60,786 nucleotides of DNA from Gemmataceae bacterium (lineage in GTDB: Bacteria; Planctomycetota; Planctomycetia; Gemmatales; Gemmataceae), in NCBI GenBank assembly GCA_009691845.1, contig SIAJ01000024.1, positions 1 through 60,786 of the forward strand. Direction: 5' to 3'. This document shows, in pieces, positions 26,039 to 34,805 of this stretch. Numbering within the stretch: position 1 is the stretch's first letter; every line of letters begins with the position of its first letter. A program made the position numbers and the translations under genes. A model generated the notes under the pieces. It saw only the letters and a program-made list of their open reading frames with translations. It made no database searches and was not told the origin of the DNA.

Positions 26039-27076
26039 TTATCGAATCAGCATCGCGTCCCCGTAACTGAAAAATCGGTATTCGTGATGAATCGCTTCTT
26101 CATAAACACGTCGAACCAAATCCGAGCCTGCGAATGCCGACACGAGCATCAGCAGGGTCGTGCGTGGCAAATGGAAGTTGGTTACCAGCCCGTCGATCGC
26201 GCGAAAGCGATAGGGCGGGTAGATAAAAATCCTGGTCTCGCCTTGCCAGGGTGCGAGTTTACCCTCAGCGGCTGCTGATTCGAGTGCCCGGGTCGCCGTC
26301 GTGCCGATCGCGAATACCCGGCTCCCGTTCGCGCGACATTTCTGAATTGCCGAAACCGTGTCTGCGGATACCTCGCCCCATTCGGCATGCATGGAGTGCT
26401 GGGTTGGGTCCGCTGTTTTGATTGGCGCAAACGTACCCAAGCCGACGTGAAGCGTTACCCGTGACGTGGCGATTCCCCGCAACGCCAGTTCTTCGAGCAG
26501 GCCAGGCGTGAAGTGCAGTCCTGCAGTCGGTGCGGCAATCGACCCATCGCGTTCGGCGAACACGGTTTGATAGCGCTCGCGGTCGGCCTCGGATTCTTTT
26601 CCTTTACGGATGTACGGCGGAAGCGGGATATGCCCGGCCTGGCCAAGAAGTTGGACCGCAAGGCCCGGAAGCGAAGGCTCAGCGAGCCAGTGTCCATCCG
26701 ATCGGCCGCGAAGCGTGAGCTTGAGCGGTCCGGGATCCAGAACGATCGTCTCACCGATTTCCGGGGAGCCGCGTGTCTGGGCAAGCAATTCCCAAAGCCC
26801 TTCCGTGGTCTGCCGAAGAAACAGCCCCTCCCACTTCCCTCCCGTCTTTTCGCGATGGCCCATCAATCTTGCGGGCACGACACGAGTGTTGTTAAGCACC
26901 ACCAGGTCGCCTGGAGAGAGCAAGTCCGGGAGATCGCGGAACTTTCGATGTTGAAGGTCTCCGGTCGTTCGATCCACGACGAGGAGCCGCGAGCCATCGC
27001 GTTCCGCGGCCGGTTCCTGCGCAATCAGATGCTCCGGAAGGAGATAGTCGAAAAAGGTGTCGTTTTGCGTGAGCAT
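26039..27076 (-). CDS. queA: tRNA preQ1(34) S-adenosylmethionine ribosyltransferase-isomerase
   Basis: 345 residues. QueA moves the ribose of SAM onto preQ1 in the wobble position of tRNAs with a GUN anticodon, the penultimate step of queuosine synthesis. The start F-D-Y-x-L-P-E-H-L-I-A-Q-E-P, the segment V-V-L-N-N-T-R-V-V-P-A-R-L, then A-A-P-T-A-G-L-H-F-T and N-F-H-L-P-R-T-T-L-L-M-L-V-S-A-F are all family landmarks, and the length is normal. ATG at 27076 matches family N-termini. A TTG at 27103 with GGAG upstream overlaps the preceding stop and is a second choice. It is the third cytoplasmic gene in a minus-strand run after mutY and a TlpA-like gene. Confidence 0.95.
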   Translation of the reverse strand: MLTQNDTFFDYLLPEHLIAQEPAAERDGSRLLVVDRTTGDLQHRKFRDLPDLLSPGDLVVLNNTRVVPARLMGHREKTGGKWEGLFLRQTTEGLWELLAQTRGSPEIGETIVLDPGPLKLTLRGRSDGHWLAEPSLPGLAVQLLGQAGHIPLPPYIRKGKESEADRERYQTVFAERDGSIAAPTAGLHFTPGLLEELALRGIATSRVTLHVGLGTFAPIKTADPTQHSMHAEWGEVSADTVSAIQKCRANGSRVFAIGTTATRALESAAAEGKLAPWQGETRIFIYPPYRFRAIDGLVTNFHLPRTTLLMLVSAFAGSDLVRRVYEEAIHHEYRFFSYGDAMLIR

Positions 27077-27099
27077 GCCGACAGTGTGGTTTGCGCCGA

Positions 27100-27630
27100 T
27101 CAATTCTTCTCCGCAGCCTTCATGGCCGTTTCGATCGCTCGATCGACTTCACTTGGATTGATGCCCTCGAGCCACAGGCCCCGGATGATTCCCTGATGAT
27201 CGATCAGGATTCCGGCTGGAATGCCTTCAATGTCCCATGTGCGTGCTTTTGGGCCGCGTCGACCATCAATGATGTTCGGCCAGGGCATGGCTGTGGTCTT
27301 GGTGAATTCCCGTACGGCTTCGGGGCTATCGAGGGCAATCGCCACGATCGCGAATGGGCGACCGGCGTACTTCGACTCAACGAGTTCGCGTTCGTGCGGA
27401 ATCAGCGTTCGACAGGGAGCGCACCACGGTGCCCAGAAGCTGACGAAGACGACTTTCCCACGCTGATCGCTCAGGCGATGTAACTTGCCGTCCGCGTCGG
27501 TTCCCGCGATTTCCGGACAACGGTTGCCGATCTTCTTTCCCTCGATGGCCGGGGAGTCACAGCCGGTGAGCCAAAGCAGAAATCCGGCTAGGCCAAGCAG
27601 CACGGATCGAGGCCGGGTAAGGCTGTTCAT
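27100..27630 (-). CDS. TlpA-like thiol-disulfide oxidoreductase lipoprotein
   Basis: 176 residues. The leader ends in a lipobox (L-W-L-T-G-C), so the protein should be a membrane-anchored periplasmic lipoprotein. A thioredoxin fold of the TlpA/ResA class follows: F-V-S-F-W-A-P-W-C-A-P-C-R gives the redox-active CxxC, and the cis-proline region is I-E-G-I-P-A-G. Relatives reduce disulfides, for example in cytochrome c maturation, or act as electron carriers. It lies between mutY and queA with short gaps, probably as part of one transcript, although the functional link is not obvious. Confidence 0.88.
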   Translation of the reverse strand: MNSLTRPRSVLLGLAGFLLWLTGCDSPAIEGKKIGNRCPEIAGTDADGKLHRLSDQRGKVVFVSFWAPWCAPCRTLIPHERELVESKYAGRPFAIVAIALDSPEAVREFTKTTAMPWPNIIDGRRGPKARTWDIEGIPAGILIDHQGIIRGLWLEGINPSEVDRAIETAMKAAEKN

Positions 27631-27639
27631 GGTCTTCTT

Positions 27640-28728
27640 CTATTTCAAATACGCGGCCAATTTACGTTGGGGCGAACTGACGGGGTAGTTCGGCAGTTCA
27701 TCGGGCCGCAGCCAGCGTCCTTCTTCATAGCAGGTGGCTCGAAACTTTGCCACGAGAGCCCGCACTTCGAAACACACCATGCGAATGCGATGATGCGTGA
27801 CGGAGTAGGGAATGCTTGCGATCTCGTCACCGATTATTGCGTCGATCCCGAGGGAGTGCAACAGACGGCTTGCTGCGGCCGGTTGAGTTTCCGCCGCGGT
27901 CATCTCGGTCCTTGGAAACTCCCACATGTTGGCCCAGCGTCCGGTGGCGGGCCGACGCATGAGCAAATAACGCTCGCGATGCCGAACAACGAGGCAGACC
28001 TCGCGAACTTCGACACGGCTGGGCCGGGGTCGTTGCAGCGGAATCGACTTCTGCAAGCCCTCCCGATTGGCGACGCAGGTCGTTTTCAACGGGCACTTTG
28101 GGCATGTCGGAGTAGCAGGCGTGCAAACGAGCGCACCGAGTTCCATGAGGGCCTGATTGAAATCGCCGACGCGAGTGTGAGGAAGGATTTGCTCGGCCGT
28201 CCGCCAGAGCCAGTGTTTCACCGGCGTAGATTTGGGGTCGTTCGCTTGGCCGAATAATCGACAGAGCAGGCGCATGGTGTTGGCCTCGACGATCGGCATC
28301 CGTCTATCGAAAGCCTGGGACAACACGGCCCCGAGGATGTAGCGGCCCACACCAGGTAGTTCGGCCCACAGTTCAGGATTGTCCGGGAGTGTTGGTTCGT
28401 TGGCGACAAGGATTTGTGCGGCCCGGTGCAGATTGCGAGCCCGGTTGTAGTAGCCCAGGCCTTCCCACGACTTCAACACCTCTTGTTCAGAGGCATTTGC
28501 GAGTGCTCGAACGTCGGGGAATTCCGCAAGAAACCGCAGATACCGTGAAATCACGGCCGCCACGGTCGTCTGCTGGAGCATGACCTCACTGATCCAGATG
28601 CGATACGGATCGCGGCTCTCACGCCAGGGCAGCGTGCGACGATTTGAGTCGAACCATTGTAAGAGTCGAATCTTTGCGCGAGACGGAAACTTAGGTTCGC
28701 GGGCGTCGCATGTACTTGGAGAGAGCAT
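27640..28728 (-). CDS. mutY: A/G-specific adenine DNA glycosylase
   Basis: 362 residues from ATG at 28728, which overlaps the FHA gene's 3' end by 38 nt; the open frame extends further upstream inside that gene. MutY removes adenine mispaired with 8-oxoguanine. The helix-hairpin-helix is L-P-G-V-G-R-Y-I-L-G. The catalytic Glu is Glu48 (I-S-E-V-M-L-Q-Q-T). The iron-sulphur ligands are Cys202, 209, 212 and 218 (C-x6-C-x2-C-x5-C). A NUDIX-like domain from about residue 235 recognises 8-oxoG. One change stands out: the position of the catalytic Asp (I-L-D-G-N in E. coli) reads I-V-E-A-N (Glu148). Whether this is a lineage trait or reduces activity is unknown. Confidence 0.92.
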   Translation of the reverse strand: MLSPSTCDAREPKFPSRAKIRLLQWFDSNRRTLPWRESRDPYRIWISEVMLQQTTVAAVISRYLRFLAEFPDVRALANASEQEVLKSWEGLGYYNRARNLHRAAQILVANEPTLPDNPELWAELPGVGRYILGAVLSQAFDRRMPIVEANTMRLLCRLFGQANDPKSTPVKHWLWRTAEQILPHTRVGDFNQALMELGALVCTPATPTCPKCPLKTTCVANREGLQKSIPLQRPRPSRVEVREVCLVVRHRERYLLMRRPATGRWANMWEFPRTEMTAAETQPAAASRLLHSLGIDAIIGDEIASIPYSVTHHRIRMVCFEVRALVAKFRATCYEEGRWLRPDELPNYPVSSPQRKLAAYLK

Positions 28729-29431
28729 CGGCCGCGGCACTTGAACTGTCCGCGGAGTGCTTCTTGGGCTCTTCTTTTTTCGCTTCACCCGGTTTGGCTC
28801 CAAGAGCAGGCACTTCCATGACCGTCGTGGCGTCAACACTCATCTGTTCGAGCGTCGGCGCCGCCAGCGGTCCATCGTCCATGCCGAGAAGCATCGCGGC
28901 TGCTTGATCGGCCTCGTTCTCGAAACCGGAACCAGGCGTGCCAACAATGGCTGTCGTCGCGGCCCGGTTCACATCGTCCAGCGATGCTCCCGGCTCCAAT
29001 ACGACCGTGCCCCCATCGGGAACTGTGTCCGCCACATTGGCACTGGAGCCGACCGTCGATTTCTTGGCGGCAACAGGCTTTGCCGGTGCTGGAGCCGCCG
29101 CGCGGGCCGGGACAGCGGCGGGAATGGCTGGCACCGTCGCTTCAATCTGAAGGTCGAATTCGAGCGGTCCAACGCGCAGGCGATCGCCAGCCTTCGCTTC
29201 TCGCTCACCGGCGATCTGTTCGCCGTTGAGAAACGTACCATTCGTGCTGCCGCAATCGCGTACGAAGACTTTGCCTTCGCGAACGGAGATGCCACAATGT
29301 TGCTTGCTGACGGCCGGGGAGGCCGGGCGCAATTGGCACTGCGGATCGCGACCGATGACAAAATCTGCCGAGGTGACAGGAATTGTCTTGCCGGTATGAA
29401 CGCCTTGGGCGACAACTAGGCTCAGTTTCAT
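28691..29431 (-). CDS. FHA domain protein
   Basis: 246 residues from ATG at 29431; the frame is open further upstream but family N-termini begin at M-K-L-S-L-V-V. The FHA domain covers about 24-95, with I-G-R (26-28), S42-K-Q-H45 and G-S-T-N-G-T-F-L-N-G (61-70). These are the residues that contact phosphothreonine, so binding should be intact. The rest is Ala/Pro-rich and low in order, with short acidic patches (D-D-G-P, S-V-D-A-T-T-V) and Thr residues that a kinase could target. A reader of Ser/Thr phosphorylation is likely. Its 3' end overlaps mutY. Confidence 0.88.
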   Translation of the reverse strand: MKLSLVVAQGVHTGKTIPVTSADFVIGRDPQCQLRPASPAVSKQHCGISVREGKVFVRDCGSTNGTFLNGEQIAGEREAKAGDRLRVGPLEFDLQIEATVPAIPAAVPARAAAPAPAKPVAAKKSTVGSSANVADTVPDGGTVVLEPGASLDDVNRAATTAIVGTPGSGFENEADQAAAMLLGMDDGPLAAPTLEQMSVDATTVMEVPALGAKPGEAKKEEPKKHSADSSSAAADALSKYMRRPRT

Positions 29432-29666
29432 GTGTGTTGCGACCTCGTAGGATTGGTTGCCGACCGAATGCCTTCTAAATTGGCACTGAGTACAGTCGCG
29501 TCCCGTCGAGGGGATTGTCTTGAACCAGGTCTGAGCCAGCCGAGTTCCAGACACGGAAGCGACGCCATCAGCGAGTTACGGGCAAGAGTTAGAATCTCTC
29601 TCCGGGCCTTATAATGGTCGAAATCTTTCCAATCTAAAGTGGATTGTAGTCTTCCCGAGTGCCACA

Positions 29667-31091
29667 ATGCAACAAGATTACGCCCGACGACTCTCGATTT
29701 TTCTACGCCCGACATTTTTCGGGCTCGCCGCCCTCGTTTTGCTCGCCGGGGCCAGTTGCATTGAACGCCCGACCACGATCGATCCCGTTCCCGATCAGCC
29801 GTTCCGTGGAATCACGCTGAAATTGGCCGCTAGTCATCCGGGAGACGAGGAGACCTTGCACCAGCTGACTCGCGGTTGGGCAAGCCGAACCGGTGCCACG
29901 GTACTGGTCTCATCGGACCCGTGGAACGCATCGACCGACGTCGGCCTGATTTCTCCAGCCGAGATGCCGCGCTGGGCTGAGACAAAACAACTGGTGGAGG
30001 TACCTCTTGAAATCAAACTGCCCACGAATCCCTATCGATGGGGCGATCTGAATCCGATTGAATCGGTCCGACTGACCGCATGGGGTAGTGGCACGTACGC
30101 GCTTCCTGTGCTTGGTGCGGGTATGGTGCTCGTTTATCGCAAGGACGTTTTTGAAGGGAGGTCTCCACCAGCATCGTGGGACGAGATGCTCGAAGCGGCA
30201 AGCAAGTTCGGTCCAAATAGCCTGCCGCCACTTTCGAAGGACCCGGAACGTCTTTCCGCGGAATTCTTTGCTGCGGCTGCATGTTACGATCGTCTGGCCA
30301 TCGGTCGGCTAGGCAACACGATCAGTGAGGATTTTTTCGCCTTTCAGTTCGACTCGTCAACCGGAATGCCGCGGCTGGACAAGCCGGCGTTCCGGCACGT
30401 TGCGGAACTGTTTCGGAGCCTGCAGCCGTTTCGAAGCTCAGCCCCGGATCTGGCAACGGCTTTTCGGTCGGGCGCGGCCAAGCTGGGAATCCTCTCGCTG
30501 AAGGAACTCGGACAACTCGGGTCGGAAACGACGGATCGACTCGGAGTTGCTCCGCTCCCCGGATCGCGGCTGATTTTCGATGCGAAAGATCGGCGGCAGC
30601 CTACGGAGGAGGGGTCGATCAACCGCGTGCCGTATCTGGGCTGGGGTGGTCGTGTCGGCGTCGTTTCCACCTCGTGTTCGTCGCCGGAAGCCGCATGGGA
30701 TTTACTTGCCGAGCTTGGCATGCCGGAGAGGACCGCTCTCGATTTGATCGCCTCGCCTGGCATCGGTGCCGGGCCGTACAGGACGTCGCACCTCGACCAT
30801 CGTGCTCGGCCCCGTTGGTTCGCTTACGGTTTCTCCGCGACCGAGACCGAACGCCTGACGTCCGCATTGCGGGAGAACCTCGGACCGACTGTGCAGAACT
30901 ACCGAGTCAGATTGCGGACTCCAAATCAGCACGAGTTGGCAGCAATCCTGGACGCGGAACTTCGAAACATCCTGAAATCCGACCAGCCTGCCAACACGAC
31001 TCAATTGAACGAACGTTGGAAGACCGCGATCGAGAAGATGCCTCCGGGCGAATGGAAACGCGTTTTCCGGAAAAGCCTTGGACTGTCATGA
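29667..31091 (+). CDS. orphan extracellular solute-binding lipoprotein (family 1-like)
   Basis: 474 residues. The leader ends in a lipobox (L-L-A-G-A-S-C), so it should be lipid-anchored outside the cytoplasm. The body has the two-lobe layout of family 1 sugar-type binding proteins: L-K-L-A-A-S-H-P-G near the start, Y-A-L-P-V-L-G-A-G-M-V-L-V-Y-R-K-D-V-F-E around residue 140-160, S-W-D-E-M-L-E-A-A, and a late F-R-S-G-A-A-K. No permease or ATPase gene adjoins it. The ligand is unknown. It could serve a transporter encoded elsewhere, or act as a receptor. It follows a gap of about 235 bases from the divergent FHA gene. Confidence 0.75.
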   Translation: MQQDYARRLSIFLRPTFFGLAALVLLAGASCIERPTTIDPVPDQPFRGITLKLAASHPGDEETLHQLTRGWASRTGATVLVSSDPWNASTDVGLISPAEMPRWAETKQLVEVPLEIKLPTNPYRWGDLNPIESVRLTAWGSGTYALPVLGAGMVLVYRKDVFEGRSPPASWDEMLEAASKFGPNSLPPLSKDPERLSAEFFAAAACYDRLAIGRLGNTISEDFFAFQFDSSTGMPRLDKPAFRHVAELFRSLQPFRSSAPDLATAFRSGAAKLGILSLKELGQLGSETTDRLGVAPLPGSRLIFDAKDRRQPTEEGSINRVPYLGWGGRVGVVSTSCSSPEAAWDLLAELGMPERTALDLIASPGIGAGPYRTSHLDHRARPRWFAYGFSATETERLTSALRENLGPTVQNYRVRLRTPNQHELAAILDAELRNILKSDQPANTTQLNERWKTAIEKMPPGEWKRVFRKSLGLS

Positions 31092-31228
31092 GCAAGAATT
31101 GACCTGCACTGGCAGGTGGATGGTCGCACGTTGACCTGGAAGCCACAACTTGCGCGATGAAACGAGACGGCATCGCGATTGCTTCTAGAATCGGCTTGAA
31201 TGTCCGTCGCCGACTGGGATACCATGCC

Positions 31229-32137
31229 ATGATGAAATCCACGCTCTACTTGTTGCCCGTGCTGGCCCTGGTCGGCTGCGATGTGCGTGACGCGACAACA
31301 CCGTCTGGGCTAACGGAAAAGACGGCCTCGCCGACGTACATCATGACTATTACGGACGGGGCGCCAGAATACCGGGGTGGGGCTCGCTCCATCGCTCCTG
31401 TGCCCAGTACTGCCGTTCCTCCTCCCGTCCCACCTGAAATTATTTCGAACGAGCCTCCAAAACGTCCGCCCGAATTCGAGGAGCGTAAGGAAGATCCGCC
31501 TGAAGAAGCACCGCCCATTCCCGAGAACTTCAAGGCCCTCAACAAGGGCAAGACCATTTTCTTCGAGAAGAAGGAAGATGGCACCAGGCTCGTGCATTTG
31601 ATGGCCGAGGTTTGCTTGAGAGAGGGGCCTCTCGAAGTCTTGCTGTGCAAGAACAACACCAAGGAACACGAATCGATCCTGCGTTCGGACGCGGATGCTC
31701 GCGAGGTTCACTTTGCACTGATCGCGGCCGGGGCTACGCCGGGCTCACCCGTCAAGTTTGTGCCCAAGTACACGGCGGCCACGGGTACGAAGATCAAAGT
31801 GTCGATGACCTATCGTGAAAAGGGCAAAGTCAAAACCGCGATGGCAGGCGAGTGGATCAAGGACAAGAAAACCAACAAGGACATGGCACACGATTGGGTG
31901 TTCGCCGGCAGCAAGTTCTTCCAGGACCCCGAGCGGCCCGAGGCTCAGCCCTATTACACGGCCAACAACGGCGAGTTCATCAGCATGGCCAATTTCCCCG
32001 ACTCCATGCTCGACCTGCCGGTTGAAAGTCCCAAGGACGTTGTGAATCTCATTTTCGAAATCAACACCGAGCGCATCCCGCCGATGCGAACGCCGGTGAT
32101 CGTGACCTTGCAGCCGGTGATCGAAAAGAAGAAATAG
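31229..32137 (+). CDS. lipoprotein of unknown function
   Basis: 302 residues from ATG at 31229 (a second ATG follows at once). The leader ends in L-A-L-V-G-C, a lipobox. A Pro-rich segment (about 60-100: P-V-P-P-E-I, then P-P-K-R-P-P-E-F-E-E-R-K-E-D-P-P) links to a soluble domain of about 180 residues. This domain has strands such as K-F-V-P-K-Y-T-A and I-K-V-S-M-T-Y and ends in Lys-rich sequence. I recognise no family. It is probably exposed at the envelope. It follows the solute-binding lipoprotein by 137 nt, which may mean shared expression but not a shared role. Confidence 0.7.
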   Translation: MMKSTLYLLPVLALVGCDVRDATTPSGLTEKTASPTYIMTITDGAPEYRGGARSIAPVPSTAVPPPVPPEIISNEPPKRPPEFEERKEDPPEEAPPIPENFKALNKGKTIFFEKKEDGTRLVHLMAEVCLREGPLEVLLCKNNTKEHESILRSDADAREVHFALIAAGATPGSPVKFVPKYTAATGTKIKVSMTYREKGKVKTAMAGEWIKDKKTNKDMAHDWVFAGSKFFQDPERPEAQPYYTANNGEFISMANFPDSMLDLPVESPKDVVNLIFEINTERIPPMRTPVIVTLQPVIEKKK

Positions 32138-32141
32138 CAGA

Positions 32142-32348
32142 TCAGCGGCGACTGCGAAGCCCTGGAATCTCCGCTTCCCGGGCCATCGCGGCCTTCACGG
32201 AAATCTCGGCTTCCAGGTTCTTCATTTCCCGCAAGTCCTTCAACGGCGCCACGCCTGCATCGCCAAACTTCGACCTCAGCACCGAGCGTAGTTTCAGCCA
32301 GAGTATTGAACGTGTGCGAGTCCGCGAAAGGTTCGCGCACTGTAGCAA
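32142..32348 (-). pseudogene. possible remnant of a Rpn/DUF4351-like gene
   Basis: The 314-base gap 32138-32451 holds a minus-strand frame whose peptide L-R-S-V-L-R-S-K-F-G-D-A-G-V-A-P-L resembles C-terminal helices of Rpn-family nuclease-like proteins. There is no plausible start or catalytic part. The gap also holds a half repeat (32385-32408) of the 12546-12607 family. The call rests on one short similarity judged by eye. Confidence 0.2.
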
Positions 32349-32451
32349 GGTGTGGGTTGGGCTTACAATGAACTTTGGCGTTTCTTATCCGTGAAAATCC
32401 GTGGTTAAGATCTTGTAAAGGGCTTCGCCGTTCGAGGCGACTACGGAGCTT

Positions 32452-33792
32452 GTGAGGGAATTCCTCATCGACATCTTCGACGACGTCCGCGACGACAATC
32501 GCCGCAAGGCTCGGCCTCTTGCCGCCAAGATGCGGCCACGTTCCATCGACGAGTTCGTCGGCCAGGAGCATTTCGTCGGGCCGGGCAAGCTGCTACGGCG
32601 CATGTTGCTTGCCGATCGGCTGAGTTCGCTGGTCTTCTATGGGCCGCCGGGCACGGGTAAGACCGCCCTCGCCCAGGTGATCGCTCATCACACCAAGAGC
32701 CGATTTCGCGTGTTGAATGCGACTGCGGCCGGGACGAAGGATGTCCGCGAACTGCTGGAACATGCTCGCCGTGATCTGGAACTGCACGGCGAACGGACCA
32801 TCCTGTTCGTCGACGAGATTCATCGCTTCAACAAGACGCAGCAAGATGTGCTGTTGCCCGATGTCGAGGATGGAGTGGTGATACTCGTCGGGGCGACGAC
32901 CGAGAACCCGTTCTTCTCGATCAACACGCCTCTTTTGAGCCGAAGCCAAATCTTCACGTTCGAGCCGTTGGCCAAGGAACACATCAAGACGATCCTGCAA
33001 CGAGCCTTGGCCGACACCGAACGCGGGCTCGGCGAGATCGCCGTGAACATTCACCCGGACGCCCTGGAATTCCTGGCCGAGATTTCCGATGGCGACGCTC
33101 GCCGGGCACTCAGTGCTCTCGAGATCGGCGTGAAATCTTCGCTCGACGATCCGGTCGAATACACGCTCGAGGTCGCTCAAGATTCGATTCAACGCAAGCT
33201 GCTCAACTTCGATCCGACCGGCGACACGCACTACGACCTGGCGAGTGCGTTCATCAAGAGCATGCGTGGCAGCGACCCCGACGCGGCCATCTACTGGCTG
33301 GCACGAATGCTCGAAGCGGGTGAGGATCCGCGCTTCATCGCTCGCCGGCTGGTGATTCTCGCCAGCGAAGACGTCGGCAACGCGGATCCGCAGGCCCTCA
33401 GCGTGGCGACGGCCGCCTGGCACGCCGTCGAGTTCGTCGGCCTGCCCGAGTGTGCGTTGAACCTGTCGCAAGCGACGATCTACCTGGCGACGGCCCCGAA
33501 ATCGAATGCCGCGACCACGGCCATCGGTGCCGCGATGGCCGACGTGAAAGGGGGCCGCACGATCCCGGTGCCGAAACATCTGCGCGATGGCCACTACAAG
33601 GGAGCCAAGCAATTCGGCCACGGCGTCGGCTACCAATACGCCCACGACGGCGAAGGGGGCTTCGTGGCCCAGGACTATCTCGGCGTAGACAAGACCTACT
33701 ACGAACCCACCGATCGCGGCTACGAGGCGGAGATCAAGAAGCGAATGGAGGAGTGGAAGCGGAGGAAGAAGGAGGAAGGGGGTGGGGGATGA
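32452..33792 (+). CDS. rarA: replication-associated recombination protein A (AAA+ ATPase)
   Basis: 446 residues from GTG at 32452 with GGAG upstream. RarA/MgsA works at stalled replication forks with SSB and recombination factors. The start L-F/I-F-D-D-V-R-D-D-N, then P-L-A-A-K-M-R-P-R-S-I-D-E-F-V-G-Q-E-H, is diagnostic. Walker A is G-P-P-G-T-G-K-T (64-71), Walker B I-L-F-V-D-E-I-H-R-F-N-K, and sensor 1 G-A-T-T-E-N-P-F-F. The C-terminal tetramer region has R-R-L-V-I-L-A-S-E-D-V-G-N-A-D-P and Y-K-G-A-K-Q-F-G-H-G. The protein ends in a Lys/Glu/Gly tail. The stop overlaps the next start by 4 nt (ATGA). Confidence 0.95.
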   Translation: MREFLIDIFDDVRDDNRRKARPLAAKMRPRSIDEFVGQEHFVGPGKLLRRMLLADRLSSLVFYGPPGTGKTALAQVIAHHTKSRFRVLNATAAGTKDVRELLEHARRDLELHGERTILFVDEIHRFNKTQQDVLLPDVEDGVVILVGATTENPFFSINTPLLSRSQIFTFEPLAKEHIKTILQRALADTERGLGEIAVNIHPDALEFLAEISDGDARRALSALEIGVKSSLDDPVEYTLEVAQDSIQRKLLNFDPTGDTHYDLASAFIKSMRGSDPDAAIYWLARMLEAGEDPRFIARRLVILASEDVGNADPQALSVATAAWHAVEFVGLPECALNLSQATIYLATAPKSNAATTAIGAAMADVKGGRTIPVPKHLRDGHYKGAKQFGHGVGYQYAHDGEGGFVAQDYLGVDKTYYEPTDRGYEAEIKKRMEEWKRRKKEEGGGG

Positions 33793-34586
33793 CGGAGGAG
33801 AAATGGTTAGTGATTGAGAATGATTGGGTGGAGAACCCCGGCCTAGATCCTGCAGACCGTTTAGAACAGATGTTTGATTACCTCGAGACTGCTTGCGGTT
33901 GGCGATCAACCCACCGCAAAGCCAAGCTCTTCATGGTGGCCTGCATCCGTGACCATCTTGCTTCAAGAAACTCGTGGAACGCCGAGGAACGTCTGGAACT
34001 GGTCTTGGACACGGTCGAAAGCGCAATAGACGGCCAGGTCGTTCCAGACAGCTTGATGCACGTCTCGCGCGAGGTCGTCAGCCGTGTTCGTACGGAACTG
34101 TGGGAGAAGCATTGTCCGCATAGGTGCGATGAGTTGGTAGAAGACCTTCTTGAAGGCCGGGATTTCGCTCTCTGGGAGTGCACAGGTATTTGTTTTAATG
34201 CCGAGTACAGTATCTCCGACGTATCGGGAACAATTCAAGAAGTGCAAACTGAGATTCAGGAATTATCGGCTCGAACTAATCGCTACGCGGTAGCAAAAAA
34301 GAAGCTGAGAAAGCATGAGTTAGCGAGAATCAAGGGACTTCAGGAAAAGCGACAGGAGATAATTGAAGAAACGATCAAGCGATATCTCACCCACGCCAAA
34401 CGATTGATAGACATTGCTGCCAATCCCTTCCGCCCCGTTTCGTTCGACCCCCGTTGGCGAACATCCGACGTCGTCGATGTGGCTCGCGGCATCTACGAAG
34501 ACAAAGCCTTCGAGCGAATGCCAATCCTTGCCGATGCGTTGATGGATGCGGGTTGCGAGGACGAGCAGATCATCGGCCATTGTTGA
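33789..34586 (+). CDS. coiled-coil protein with a Gemmataceae-type C-terminal module
   Basis: 265 residues from ATG at 33789, sharing ATGA with the rarA stop. The first part is helical and charged. Residues about 150-205 form a coiled coil (E-V-Q-T-E-I-Q-E-L-S, then K-K-K-L-R-K-H-E-L-A-R-I). The end (N-P-F-R-P-V-S-F-D-P-R-W-R-T-S, then M-P-I-L-A-D-A-L-M-D-A-G-C) matches, from memory, a tail found on many otherwise unrelated proteins in Gemmata relatives. The function is unknown. The overlap with rarA suggests co-translation, but a role in fork repair is only a guess. Confidence 0.75.
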   Translation: MTEEKWLVIENDWVENPGLDPADRLEQMFDYLETACGWRSTHRKAKLFMVACIRDHLASRNSWNAEERLELVLDTVESAIDGQVVPDSLMHVSREVVSRVRTELWEKHCPHRCDELVEDLLEGRDFALWECTGICFNAEYSISDVSGTIQEVQTEIQELSARTNRYAVAKKKLRKHELARIKGLQEKRQEIIEETIKRYLTHAKRLIDIAANPFRPVSFDPRWRTSDVVDVARGIYEDKAFERMPILADALMDAGCEDEQIIGHC

Positions 34587-34660
34587 GGCGAGGGGCCGCA
34601 CGTGCGTGGGTGTTGGGTGATGGATTTGGTGTTGGGGAAGGAGTGAATTTCGTGGCGACG

Positions 34661-34701
34661 AGATTCCGATCTTGTCGAATCAGAGCACAAGATCGGAATC
34701 T
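34661..34701. repeat. perfect 15-bp inverted repeat
   Basis: AGATTCCGATCTTGT (34661-34675) and its exact complement (34687-34701) flank an 11-nt loop. Outside them, GGAAGG near 34636 and CCTTCC near 34724 extend the symmetry imperfectly. It lies between two genes on the same strand and could terminate the rarA transcript. Confidence 0.7.
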
Positions 34702-34805
34702 TATGCCACTCTCTTTCACCTTCCCGAACCTTCCCCCGTCTGCTACAGTCACGCACAAGCCCCGCGCTGCTTGAAATGGGCTTCCAATATCAGCGCAATC
34801 CCAGA

